A program made the translations under genes and the position numbers. Below, piece after piece: positions 21,306-33,279 of a stretch of 64,000 bases of DNA. The stretch covers positions 181,800-245,799 of the forward strand of contig MU400570.1 of the NCBI GenBank assembly GCA_022578965.1, in the 5' to 3' direction. The DNA is from Xylaria sp. FL1777. Lineage: Eukaryota > Ascomycota > Sordariomycetes > Xylariales > Xylariaceae. Each line of letters starts with the position of its first letter. The first letter of the stretch is position 1. The notes beneath the pieces were generated by a model. It had not been told where the DNA came from and did not search any database. It saw only the letters and a list, made by a program, of their open reading frames with translations.

Positions 21306-24300
21306 ATGTCGGCAGCTCCGTATGTTCATTTACACCCTGTTGTACCAGTATGAAGTAGATTTCCGTGCTTCCACTTACCCTGCCCGTGAGAAACTAGCCG
21401 TCGGGCTATCGTGAGGCCATGTCCCAACTCTTGCTAGTTCGACTGCTGATACTTCGTGCTTTTTTAGAACAGTCAAAGAGCTTGTGAAAGCTGTCGGTAA
21501 CTTTGCGCGCACGCCTTCTCTTCCACTTCCAGACGACATAGTCCAGATAATAGAGGCATTCCTCTATAAACGCCCCGACAAATGGGATGAAAGTCTAGCC
21601 GAAAAAGTCAATGACGAGTTATTATCGCTATTCAAACAAGATATCGCTCAGGAACCTGCACGCTATGCTGCCTTCATTGCTATCCTTCGCCGCCTATATC
21701 CCCTAATCGGCCAGCCTACGAGGGTCTTGCAATGGTTCGACCTGCTTCTACCCGCCCTTGCTCATTTCGGTCAAGAGAAAGACTTGGCTTCTGAGACCAA
21801 AGGGATTGTGCTTGACATTCTTACGGGAGGCGATGGCGGCGATACGAACTCGTTCACCCGGGGTGCAGCTGCTCCCGTTGCGGAGAAGCTAATCTCTCTC
21901 TGGTTTCGGGAGGTTGACGTGCTCCGACAGAATTCCGATGCGCTCCAAGACTTCAAGGAGAAACATTTGAGAGACACATTGTTGCTCTATGGAAAGAAGC
22001 GTCCCAAGGTTTGTTTTACCTCCAGGTCTAAGAGGTAACCCCGGCTGACCGCAATGGAATAATAGGATTTGATGACTGTTATTGATCAATTTGTATGCAA
22101 AAGAATGCACCGGGCGAGTGCTCTATTGTTGCTTTCCTCTTTTGTCCAGAGCCAACCACCACATCTCTATCTCATTCTCCAGACGCCTCTGTTTGGAAAT
22201 CTCCTCAACTGTCTCCAGAGGGACACCTCGACCATGATTATCTCCTTAGCCCTCACAGTATTGACCATGGTTCTTCCACATGTGCCCAGCTCATTGGTTC
22301 CGCATTTGCCCACGCTTTTTAATATATATGCGAGGCTGCTCTTTTGGGAACGAGAGCTGTCTGTTCATGTGGACTCTGAAGAGAGCAAAGAACAAAGACT
22401 ATCTCTCAATGCTTCCAGTTGGGAGGTTTGCCCGTTTTCCTTAGACATTGATGATACGACTGTCCCACAACTATTGAACTATTTCACAATTCTGTACGGG
22501 TTATATCCAATCAATTTTATGGATTATATCAGGAAACCACAAAGATACTTGAGGCATGCCGAGGCGTCAGATGCAGATGTGATTGAAGTGCAGCCGACTG
22601 AGATCCGTCACGCATCAGAACGGTTTCGCCGGTGCCATCTACTGCATGAGAACTTCTACACTCTGACAATAGATTCAGAGAAGACCGATTTTGGACGCTG
22701 GATAAAGAGTGAGCCTGCCGAGGTCGTAGCTGACTGTATGGCACTTCGCCAGTTGCCAGATGAGCCTCGTGACACTACTCCTATCGATCTAGCCCAGATA
22801 TTAAATTCGGACGAAGATGAGTTGGAAAAGAGCGAAAGGGAGCCTGGTCTCCTTAGTAGTTCCTTCAACATTGGGATGTCCGGCTTTGGAGATATTCGCC
22901 GTAGTTCGGGCTCTTCACTCTCGCAATCGGGTAGTGGTGGTCGAACTAATCAGACAATGGCCCGCCATTCTTCCCTGAGCAGCCTTCAATCAAAACGTGA
23001 CTCGTCAAGTACGAGGCGATCTGAGAACGAAAGCGACGCCCTATCACTGTCTCGGCAACTTGCCACCTCCAACTCCCAGACCCAGCTTCAGGATCTTATG
23101 AACTCCAATAAGGCGGTCAAGTCAAGCCTCCATCAATCTTTAACTAATGACAGTGTGCCGTCATTATCGTTGAGTCATGAATCTATGCCGGAGAAAGCAT
23201 CATCTCAATCGTATCTTAATCTCCCCGGCCCTAGTATGCAGTTGCCTGATGCTATGGCCAATAACAAGCAAAAACAACTACTTCGTTACGTCTATCTCTT
23301 ATATAACGATCTGGTGTTTGAGCGGTTTCTAAAGCAACAGCATCTCACGCACATTGGCGAATTAAGGAGACGACACGTCCGAGAAGCGGCTAGTGAGGCT
23401 GAGACTCAGAATATCATTACCGCAAACAAACACCTTAAACAGCGGCTGGAAGAAGCTAAAAAGGCAGAAATGCAAGCGAAGACCGAGGCCGAGAAAAGTC
23501 GTACATTAGCTAAGAAATGGGAGGCCGACATTTTCAATAAGTTGAAGGTACTCCGCGATGAGCAAAGGAAATGGAACGTTGAAAGATCAGCTATGCAAGT
23601 TGAACTGAAAGGAGTGAAAGATGAGGCGGAAGAATTGCGGACACTAGTTTGCGAGGTCGAGGTGAGGGAGCTAACGCTGAAGCAGAAAATACAGTCAGCC
23701 GATATCAACTTCGGCGAATTGGAGAGATTAAGAAATGAGGTTGCAAGACTAACGACATCGGAGCGAAATTACCAAGCCCAGGAAGTGGAACGTCAAGCGT
23801 CTATGACACGGGCGACCGAAGCAGATAGTCGGGCTAAGGCGGCTGAAATGAAACTGACTGCACGTGAGTCTGACTTCAAGCGGACTCAAGATCTATACGA
23901 ATCTCAGATCTCAGAGCTCAACTCAAAACTACAAAAGACCCTGAGCACCGGCGGGGCACATAATATTGAGGGTGTCAAAGCACAACTAGAGACAGCGTTA
24001 GAAGCAAACCGGGCTACGCAAATTGAGATGAGGAAGCGCATGCATGAACTTTCACGGAAAAATACAGAACTACAGACCAAAATCTTTGAGATGGAGACTA
24101 GGATTCCAATTAGACGCAAGGCAATAACTCGTTCCTCTGCGGATACCGAAGATGACCTGTCAACAAACTCAGGTAGCCCGCCAGGCTCCGCGAACCGACG
24201 GCGCCAGAGCTTTTCTGACTCCGATATGTTTGAAACCACGTCGTACAATGCGACACCACCGCTTGAGCCGCTTGGTATCATGATACCCTCTCCTACACAA

Positions 24301-24441
24301 CCTCGTCCATCAGCACCACAAGAAGCGGAAGGGTCTTCAGCGAATAGAGACAGTCCCGGCTCTACCACTCAGCAGTATTTTGGTAAAGGCAAGTACTTTA
24401 CCCCGCCAAGTGGTCTAAAGGTTAAGCGGGCTTCTAATTGA
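21306..24441 (+). CDS. tsc1: TSC1 (hamartin) homologue
   Basis: The exons are 21306-21319 (14 nt), 21468-22008 and 22066-24441, giving 976 residues. The donors are GTATGT and GTTTGT, and the acceptors TTAG and ATAG. The first 14 nt encode MSAAP, joined to TVKELVKAVGNFAR. The N-terminal 350 residues form the helical-repeat hamartin domain (RPDKWDESLAEKVNDELL, then LLLLSSFVQ.. after the second splice). A Ser-rich linker follows (about 440-560), then a long coiled coil (about 612-866, rich in Lys/Glu/Arg/Ala heptads) and a Ser/Pro-rich tail. In fission yeast and animals TSC1 stabilises TSC2, the GAP for Rheb, and so restrains TORC1; the coiled coil is the part that contacts TSC2 and TBC1D7. No TSC2 gene lies in this window. 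Domain order and length match fungal hamartins. Confidence 0.9.
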
Positions 24442-25710
24442 CCTAGGCGGCCCACAGAACATCCGGAAAGATAAAAAGGAAAGAAAGGGAGGGAAAGAGA
24501 GGAAGAAATCGACAGGCCTGCGTGGCATTCGTGGATTCGTGTAGTGACACACTCAGTCCGGTACCATGAAACCGCGCGAAGAGGTGCGGACTGCTTAAGT
24601 ACCTTAGAATGGTAGCCTCCTTCTAGTATGTCGAGCCGCCAAGGGTATACCTGTTCAGGAAACATGTCCTGTGATGTGTAGCTATAATGGGGTCTATGAA
24701 GCTTTATATTATATTTAGTCTATATGGGATATACCAGTCAATTTGGCGTGTATATTAGAGCGGTTGACTAAGCCGTCCAAACATCACCGATCCTAATCTA
24801 GCTAGTTGCATCTCCTACCTAGCTAGAATAGCCTTGTCCTACTACGTAGGTATCAACAGTGAATTCAACAGCATACCAATAATCGGCTTGGAGATCAATG
24901 GATGTGTCATCTTACAATTCGCGCCTCATGGCTCCATCCGTCAGAGACGAGTGAGATCTTCGCCCTCAGCTCGACATTCTATGAAATGCTCGTAAGCAAA
25001 AAGTCATACGAAGGCCGGGATAGTACTGAGATTGAGTAAGCTTTCAGGGACGGCAGTCTTCTAAATATGGAGTCACTTCCCGCTCTCTATACCGGCATCC
25101 TTAACTGCTGGAGTGGGTCGTATAAGACGACAACTGAGTTTTTGGAGGACATGAGAACAGAAGGTATTTTGACTCTTCTATAGCAAAGATTGTGTTTTGA
25201 CTGATTATATTCAGCAAGAGTTAAATCCAACCTTCCTCAACCAAACGAATGACAAGCCCCCAGGACTAGTCGACTAAGCGGCCTTGCCCCTAGTATGATC
25301 ATTCCTGTCACCTGGTGGATGAGAACATCAAATTTCCTGTCAAGACGGTAGCTTGCGTTTAGGAATAGAGACAATATTGTGCTACGGCAATAAATCTGTC
25401 CCGCGATATCGGAAATTCACCTAGCATTTACTAACCCCTAATAACAATACCTACTATTACCCCTCGGCGTTTATTAGGGGTCACTTCCTAACCACTTCTC
25501 GCCGATTTCGCTGATAGCGCAAGGGCAGTGCACAGCATAGGTATATAATTAACGACTTTATTTCGGTACAGCACCTAGATAAACGAGGGCTTGAATGGCG
25601 GGACAAGATTTTTCCCAAATCGAAATTGACTAGTCAATCTCCTCAGGCTACTACTCCAGCTATATACAGGTGACTCATGATGATGGATGGGACAACCCGT
25701 CGATGACAAC
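24442..25710. other. Intergenic gap between TSC1 and the GH7 gene
   Basis: The flanking genes converge here. I find no gene; sequence after about 24,700 is AT-leaning and unique. Confidence 0.5.
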
Positions 25711-27481
25711 TTAGACCTGGACGGTGGAGCCGATGGGGCCGAAGCGGATGTTGGACCAGACGACCTTGCTGCGCCGTTTGTTAGCTTCACGTGTGCGGAT
25801 GATGATGATGATGGAAAGGGGAAGGGGGGAAGGGACGGCAGCTTACGCGTCGGGGATCTTGGACTCGACGTCCGAGGGAACACCTGAGTCCTGGGAGCAG
25901 TCGCCTCGGTCGCCGCCGGGGGTGCCGGCCTTCTCGGGCGGGTAGCTCGAGTCGAGCCAGAGCATGTTGGCGTAGTGCTGTAGTTGGGTTTCAAAGTTAG
26001 CTATCTCGCTGTTCGTATTTTGTGCTTTTTTTTTCTTTTTCTTTTTTTTTTCCCCTCATTCTCGAAATTATTCCTAAGGAGAAAGAAAGGAAAGAAACGG
26101 GGAAGGAGAAAAATCTTACGTCGTCCCAGATCGACATGACAAGAACCATGGGCTTGGAAAGGGCAGCATTGGTGGCAGAGAAGCCTCCGACTTCGTTGAA
26201 GCGGTCGCGGTCGCCGAGGACCTGGAACTGAGCCTTGCAGTAGTCCGGGGTGATGGTGCTGGAGCTGGGCATGCCGTCAAAGGTGGACCCCGGGATCGAG
26301 ATCTTCTTGCCGTTCTGGACGAAGAACTGGGTGTAGGCGTTTTGCTTGAATTGGGTGACGACGCTGAGGGCGACACAGATCAGTCCCCGAAGAATGGCCG
26401 AGCGAGGAATAAAAAGGGGCTTGGGGGGGAGGGGGTTTGCGCTTACGTGAATTTCTTGCTGGTGTCGAGGGTCTTGCCCTTGCCGTAGAAGTCCGTGTTA
26501 CCCATGCGGTACGGGTTGTAGTCGCAGCCGTTGGGGTCGCAGTCGCCGGAGAAGCGGTCGCCGGAGTAGGTGCCGCCGCAGCCATCGGTCTCGCAGACGT
26601 GGTAGGCGTTGTTCTCGCAAGGGTGAGGAGTGAAGGCGAAAGAGTGGGAGTTCGATTCCCTAGTCACCGTGTTAACCATCGGGCGAAGTCAATACTATAC
26701 CCATTCATGGCCTTACCAGATATCAATCTCAGCACAGCATCCACCGTACGGGCCAACACCGGCGTTCTTGTCATTGGTGGAGGGTTCCCATCCCTCAACG
26801 TTGGCCTGGAAGGTTGCGCGTTAGCATCGATGTCTGAGATCGTCTTGCCGTGGTTTGGCGAGGGCGTGTGTTTTTTACCTTGCCACCAACGAACTTCAGA
26901 TCTCGTGCACATTGGGCATCGCAGTAACCAGTACCATACTTCGCACCGGCCTTGTTAGTCGGGTAGCTAGCCATACCTCCGTCCTCTTCCATAGCGACGA
27001 AGTACAAAGCGGCGTTTAGACCGCAGTCGACGGTGGACAGATCGACATCGAAGGTGAACTCGTTGTTCATGAGAGTGAAGGTCTGATACTTGCTGGCACC
27101 GTTCATGAGGTAGAAACGAGAGCCAATGTTGGTACCGTAATCGTGCTTCGTGACGAACTTGAGAGTCAGCGCGTCACCGCTTGTGGAAGAGCCGTATGTC
27201 TTGCTGTAGTCGGCTCCTTCGACGGCACACTTGGTGGCACAGTCGGTTGCAGAGCTGCACTGGGAAGTCCACTCGTTGCCATCATAGCAATTTGTGGTTC
27301 CGGAGGTCGAGTGTAGCCAGCGCCAGTTGGCGTCAATGGTAACCTCGCCGTTGACCGTGGAACAGCTACCGCCGCTTGAACATTTTTTCCAGGTCAGCTT
27401 AGGGTGAGTTTCGCTTTGCTGTGTGCCCACCTGCTGGGCTGAGGCAATGCCAGCAAGGGCTGTTAATACGAGGGCCAACAT
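25711..27481 (-). CDS. Glycoside hydrolase family 7 cellobiohydrolase (CBH I type, no CBM1)
   Basis: Six exons give 445 residues: 27481-26879, 26805-26717, 26659-26447, 26363-26120, 25977-25847 and 25768-25711. The signal peptide is [15 protein letters not shown], followed by mature [12 protein letters not shown]. The catalytic motif EIDIWE is split by intron 2; Glu227 (nucleophile), Asp229 and Glu232 (acid/base), precursor numbering, are all present. Many conserved cysteines follow, as in secreted GH7 enzymes ([27 protein letters not shown]). The protein ends ...[10 protein letters not shown], where the catalytic domain normally ends, so there is no linker or CBM1. The enzyme hydrolyses crystalline cellulose outside the cell, releasing cellobiose from reducing ends. 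Five introns interrupt the gene; intron 5 carries a short GAT run and intron 4 a T-rich tract. A TATA box lies about 100 bases before the start. Confidence 0.96.
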
Positions 27482-27872
27482 TTTGAAGTGAATGCTTCCG
27501 AAGGAGAAGAGCCAGATCTTGAGTTGCGATGGTTTCAAGGGTCACTGTTTCAGCTCCATCGTTGGAGGTTCCTCGAATCTTATAGTTACCCCATGAAAGG
27601 TCAAGTGGCAATGAATCTGTAGGCCTTAATCTACTGATCTCCGTGACTGTCTTGTTTAGGACATATTGCGGTACGACGTGATATGAAAAGGTCATGGTAT
27701 AGGAAGGATTCTTTCTTTTGAAATAGATTAAGGTCTCCATCTCACGCTGTTCAATCCCGCCGGGTATTGTCATCTTGATCCGGCAATGTAACGAGGGCTT
27801 CATGCGAGCCCAATCTGTTACGAGGCGTAGCTCGGTAGGGGAGAGACAATACCGCCACCACTTTGACTCCAA
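27399..27872 (-). pseudogene. Coding-like relic ORF overlapping the GH7 promoter (function unknown)
   Basis: A 157-codon open frame runs through the GH7 promoter and ends inside GH7 exon 1 in another phase. Up to about 27,535 its composition looks protein-like (for example ESKWWRYCLSPTELRLVTDW and MTFSYHVVPQYVLNKTV). Open sequence upstream (MTSQIGPATEIAITLTYSV) would join it if about two bases were removed near 27,900. I recognise no family. It may be a broken gene whose remains now serve as GH7 upstream sequence, or simple chance. Confidence 0.2.
27579..27584 (-). promoter_or_regulatory. Probable TATA box of the GH7 gene
   Basis: The minus strand reads AACTATAAGATTC about 98 bases before the GH7 ATG, a typical position for a highly induced fungal cellulase gene. 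Confidence 0.4.
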
Positions 27873-28304
27873 TTTGAAACTGTGACCGCACTCTAATACA
27901 CCGAATAAGTCAGAGTAATAGCAATTTCAGTTGCCGGCCCGATTTGCGATGTCATTTGAACATGTTTGCTGCCGGAGGTGCAAGAGTGAATGGGTTAAAG
28001 ATGTTCATCTTCCGCTCCAATGAAGCTTCACCACAACCGCGCATTCTCTCTTGTGGAGCAGAGGATCCTCTACACCACAGCAAGACTGCCAGCGGAGCCA
28101 ACGAACTGCCTTAAGCTGGATATAGAGGCATTGTTTTTAGTAGGCTTTTCTTTTTACTTGGCGAAGCAAAGCATGGCTGTACGGACCGCCATACCCACCT
28201 ATACGGAGAGCATGCTGCCGAACTGTAGTCGTTGGAGTGGACTCTGATGAGGACCGAATGTGGCGCAGGTCACGTAGATCGTCGCAGGCGATCAGCAGAA
28301 ACAC

Positions 28305-28765
28305 GGCTAAGAATGGGTCTTTGGGACCGAAGCGAGCCCGAAAATGGCGGCTCATCGCCGTGAATCGGTCCACTCGGACACGGACATGAAGATGTTGGTC
28401 TACGAGATATCATGAACGGAGTGCCAAAGAGACACAAGCCTAAGAAACCAGGGAAATGGTGTGCTCGAAACGCTGGAAGACGCTGAATGGGTATTCAACG
28501 TTTCGTCAGATGGGATGTCAGCCACAATGTCATCATCCCAAAAATCCAGCGCAGCTAGGTAACTTAGCCTTTTGGCATAGTTGGACCAAGACGTCGCGCT
28601 GCTTTCTGAGGCCAAGGCAACTACCGGCTAAGGTGGCGATGCCGAGCCACGGGGACCTGGAACATGCCACTCGATATATTATCCAGGTGCGCCAAGACCA
28701 CGCAGTTTTACATCGTGATACTACCCTGTTCCAATAAGAGCACGACCAAGTCGGCCGATTTAGCC
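28305..28765. promoter_or_regulatory. Cluster of four GGCTAA motifs upstream of GH7
   Basis: GGCTAA occurs on the plus strand at 28305-28310 and 28626-28631. On the minus strand it occurs at 28564-28569 and 28760-28765, the last as GGCTAAA. Xyr1/XlnR/XLR-1 regulators of cellulase and hemicellulase genes bind GGCTAA(A). Chance would give about 0.2 hits in this length counting both strands. The cluster lies 0.8-1.3 kb before the GH7 start. Confidence 0.4.
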
Positions 28766-30663
28766 AATTGCCTGGTTAGAACAAGCGCAGAGCAATAACG
28801 ATAGCTGATCTAGAGTGCCGTCGACACGTCCGGGGCCCCAGCGTCCCATGATTTCGGGTAGCGATCGTTTGAGGAATGGAATGAGACGATCCGTCGAAAC
28901 CACTCAGCGATGAGAGCAGGCGCGAGCAAGATACTGCTTACAACGTGTTTTAATGCCGACTTCATCGTGAACTAGCACGTCCTTCATCCAATAGGGTTGG
29001 TCCGGGCAGCGACCAAGAAAGCAGCGCGCATGGATAGATTACATGAAGAAGCAGTCATTTCATTTCGTGCCGCTGCACTTGCTATCGTACTAGCTGGGTA
29101 TCGTGAGGAGAAAGGAGGAAGACGACCGGGTTTGGCAGAGTGCCCTTTGCTAGTATTGTTGACAAACAGGAGTACAGTAAGTGCTGTGAGCCGTGAGCTC
29201 TGGGTACCCTGGGACTTAAAAATCTTAGTTATTTTTCTGTTATTTTGGAGCGGATGTTATATTTTAGGTGCTTTCTACTCCTGATTGGTACCTGATGACC
29301 ACGAACTACCATGGCTGAAGTAATCGATATCTCTAGAAGCTTCGAAGCCTGATGTCTGTATCGGTTGAATGTGTTCTAATCTAGGACTGATGGCTAGGCC
29401 CTCCTGTATAATCTGGCGGCATTAGTTCGCTTGGTCGAGACAGAACTGCACACAGTAGATGCATTATCTAATACATTACACCTTTTAGTGGTAGTTATCT
29501 AGAAGTGTCAATTTCAAATTAGGTAACCGTATTGTTATAAGCTGTGAATCACGAGACTGCGTTTCAATTTATAAGATTTATTAGTTCTAGACAACGTAGT
29601 ATATCACCACTCAACGTGCTTCTCACATGTTGGTATTGATACTCTTGTATAGGGGAGGTAGCCCGGGGCAATAGATCTTGGGAACCCGATATAGACTACT
29701 ATATCTACTGATAATTTAATACTTATATCTGTTCAATAACCAAGTCAAGAAAATAATATCCAATGAATTGATAGCACCTTAGACAACATGCTATAGGAAT
29801 ATGAAGACTCGGCCTTATCTTCTCGATATACAATTTAATATGTTACTTAATCCTCCCGCAATACTTCGTACGAGATGTATAACCTTGATTAGCGGTTATC
29901 CTATCGAGACTAGCTCATTACCCCCTTAGATCCAGATCTAAATGAGACGGGTAGCTTTCATCTAGGGTAGGAAGTAGATGGCTTCCCTCGGTGTGCTTAA
30001 TCGCGAGTTTCCCAGTATCTCTGAATTGTCGGAGCAGTGTCAACGTTCCCCGTTGGTTGCTTTATCAGATTGCTCATCTGTGATCGGCCCGCACTCCTGT
30101 TTGTATTCACTGTTGTGTCCTGTTCTGGGAGAATGAAGCGCCGAAGAGGGGGAGAGTCATCCATTTTGTAACGTTATTACCTATAGTGGAAGCGGACGTA
30201 CCAACCCTGGAGATTGGGGATATGTTGATCTTTCAGTTCGATGTTTAGAGGTCTGTGGACAGAATTAGAGGTCAAGATGCAAGTTATACTCCGCTGTATA
30301 ATTAGGTTGAACTGGGGTTCTATATCAGTCGGCACATCATAAACTAAGGAGTGATGATTCACCGATCATTGGAAGCATTTCTGAGGTTGTCATCAGCGAG
30401 TTTTACGTGATGCATATTAATAGAACTCTCATTAGAAAAGCGCGTGTATCTAAAATTCCGACGGCTCTCGGGGTCGACAGACAGATTATAAAATCTCAGG
30501 GGTATCCTCGATAACGTGTCTAACATGCCCAAGCAACCAACATTCCAAGATATCACGGGGATACGCCAGAAGACAATCCTCTAGAAAACTTATCTGCCGT
30601 ATCGCCAACCCAAGCGGTCCAAGCAGCCCCAAAACCCCTCTAGAAGACCAAAAAATGCGCTTC

Positions 30664-33279
30664 CTAAAACACGTCCTCATCCGCGGCCACGCTTTCCCAT
30701 TTCTTAGGCGGTAGCTTCCGGACCTTCTTGGTCGGGCTCCCATTGCTCACCCTCAACTGTTCCAACTTTCCCCCAAGGCTAGAGACATCACCCTTCGAGC
30801 TCGGCAAATCGCCTCGCTCCTGGAGAGGTGCTCGTTTGCTCGGGGTTCTGCTCGACAACTCGCGCTTCAAGATAGCCACCTCGCGTCTTAGCCTCTCATT
30901 CTCTTGTTCGAGATTTTCAATCAAAACGTTCTCTTTATCTTCGTTTTCTTCCATTTCGTCTTCGTCGCTCGGCGCCGTCAGAACGACGCCAACGCTTCGA
31001 GCAAGCACCTCTGCTTTGCGATCCCAGTGCTCCTCGCCTCGCTCTTGTTCGAGGGAGAGAGAGGCTTTCCAGCGATTCATTTCCATGGCCAATCGTTGCT
31101 CGAAGTCGGCGTAGCATTCCTCGCGGATTTCCTGCTCTAGATCCATTATCCGGTCCTCCATTGACATGAGATGTGCTTCGGCAGTCATTCGACTTTCGGA
31201 TTCGCGCGCAAGCTCCGCATTCAGCTGGTCGATCATGTCTGCCATCCGTGCAATCTCTAGTGCTGCATTTTCCATCGTGCCGCGTTCCGTGTCAGAGACG
31301 GGTGAGAAGGTCCGGCTATGATTGCCAGATGGATGAAAGAATGGTCGATGATGTGCAATTGGTGAGCTGACGGGGCTGCTAGATAATGCGCTAGGCTCTG
31401 GTTGTTGGAAATGGCCAGTGCCGTTCCCGTTAGATAGAATTGTAGATGTTATAGAAGGAATGCGTGGCACTGTGACCTCACGTGCTAATGCGCTGTATCG
31501 TAGAATTTGGGATGTTGCATTGAAATCGCCAAACGGATCAGCGGTTACGATCATAACTGCCTTTTGCGGTGCGCGTCGGTGGGAGGCCGACTGTGAGAGT
31601 GGAGATGAGGGAAATGAGTTCGTGAACAATAGTTCAGTCAACTTGCATTGTCGAAATAATCTGAGGTTTGGCTGTTGTGATGGGTTAGCCTCCGGTTTTG
31701 ACCCAACTGCAATTCAACGTACCTTTGCGTTGTTGTTGAGGTCAGTCTGCATCTGTAAACATTGCCCCAGGTACATTAAACTCTCATTGATTTTGCCTCC
31801 CTCTACCAGTGTTGCACCTTGCGTTTTTGCATCTCTGGCGCGTTCGCTACCAGCTAAATCAACGATGCTCAAAGTGCTAGTACCCCATAGGCCGCTCATA
31901 CGGCCGCGCCGTCTTTTCTTGACCTCGATACTAAAGAAACCGTGGCTGCGAGAAGAAACGCTGTTGCTGCCGGTCCCGGCGACTCTTCTCTCGTGAAGTC
32001 CTGCTTCAAGCACCATCAACGCCTCCTGAAGATTACTGCACACAACTTTTCGTAAGCCTGCTACGACTTTGCGGTCAGGAGACGTCTCGGTGCACTTAAA
32101 TAGGAGCGCCCTCCGGCGGTACTCTTTTGTTGCGTTTGATTTGATTGGGGGTGTGAGGAGGTCGAAAATTCGGTCGTTATACACTTCATACATAGATATA
32201 ACGATGGCGTACTCCGCAGATGGGTCACAAGACGCTCTGACGGAGCTTATGTCTGGTATTTGAGGCAGGGCGGAGGGCCGCTGCAACGGACGTCTCGGAG
32301 TCGCCGGTGGAAGATAATCGCCCTTCAAGAAAGATGGTTTAGTCATATTCTTACTTTTTGCAGCAGATGTAAGAGCCATATAGTGTTTCTTTGGGGGGGA
32401 GACGTTGGTCAACTTTGACCCTGGTGATGCGACTGGCGTCTTGAGAGTTGCTTTAACCCTTCTCTTCTGGTTTGGAGGCGTGGATAGTACTGTTATGTGC
32501 GATAAATCATCTTCATGGCGAACTAGCCGGACACTCCGTGGAAACTTTCCAGGAACCTGGGGACTTAAATTGATAGGGGAGGGTCCTACAATCATTGGGG
32601 TAGCTGCCCTTGACCCGGCACGCGAGGGCGCCGTCGCCTCACCGAACATAGACTCAAGGAAGACTGAGGCGGAATGTATGTTTGCCTCAGAGGCATCTGA
32701 AGAACGGATGCTAGCTTCTAAGGCCGGGGTCGAATCATAGTCTATAATATTTGACTGAATGGACCGAAACACCACGTCAAGGGCTAGCTGGGTTAAGCCG
32801 CGCTGGCTTCGGCATCCAAGCATGGTGTGCGTCTAGAGTATCCGTTAAATGACTCTGGTCGCTGCGTTATGAGGTACATAGTAACGCACCTTGCCTGATC
32901 CCGTCATCCCAAGAGTAGCCAACAAGCCGTCTGTACCATCACCACCGTGAGGAGCAAGCACCCCCTCCACCAGAGGGAGGACTTTCGTACCCTGGAATAA
33001 ATCTAGCTGGGTGGCATCCTCTTCAAACACGCGCGTGAAGGCAAACTTTTCGATTGCCCGCCTCCGATCGTTCGGAGGGTTGAGGGTAATATGGGTGGGC
33101 GCATCCCCATCCTCCGGCAGTTCGACTAACAAGAACTTCTCGGCGTTGGCATTGCCTGCTTGAGGCGGCCGCAGTCGCAAGTAGACATCAAAAAGATTGG
33201 TTTGGGCTTTCTGGGGAGAATCCATCATATCTGTAAGTGGCTGTGATGTTAGACTCTGTTGAGGAGGATGTGACAGCAT
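30664..33279 (-). CDS. Kinesin-like motor protein, probable kinesin-6 (Klp9-type) with large motor insert
   Basis: The exons are 33279-32890, 32832-31723 and 31671-30664, giving 835 residues. The donors are GTGCGT and GTACGT and the acceptors CTAG and ACAG. The P-loop GMTGSGKTHT (residues 124-133) is completed by the first splice. Switch I is NSVSSRSH (about 420-427) and switch II is DLAGSE (about 455-460). The second splice produces RQCKLTELLF, a conserved motor helix. Between P-loop and switch I there are about 290 residues, far more than the usual 100, with a Ser/Pro/Lys-rich insert that suggests the kinesin-6 subfamily. A coiled coil follows (METTL-like acidic and basic heptads, about 620-790) and a short basic tail. 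Kinesin-6 motors act at the anaphase spindle midzone; that role is inferred. Another start is possible 17 codons downstream (MMDSPQ). Confidence 0.86.

Larger units (their letters stand above)
27482..30663. other. Long intergenic region between GH7 and the kinesin gene
   Basis: The GH7 upstream side holds the relic ORF, TATA box and GGCTAA motifs listed separately. Open frames at 28137-28373 and 28400-28615 (minus) and 28997-29284 (plus) have protein-like stretches but no family I know and no joinable splice structure. From about 29,300 to 30,400 the sequence is AT-leaning with nothing recognisable. Confidence 0.35.

Noticed and set aside
28137..28615. Two adjacent minus-strand open frames upstream of GH7
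   Set aside because: Protein-like stretches but no shared splice path and no recognisable domain; may be relic sequence.
28997..29284. 95-codon plus-strand open frame (charged helix then hydrophobic end)
   Set aside because: No homology recognised and no conserved neighbours; too weak to call.
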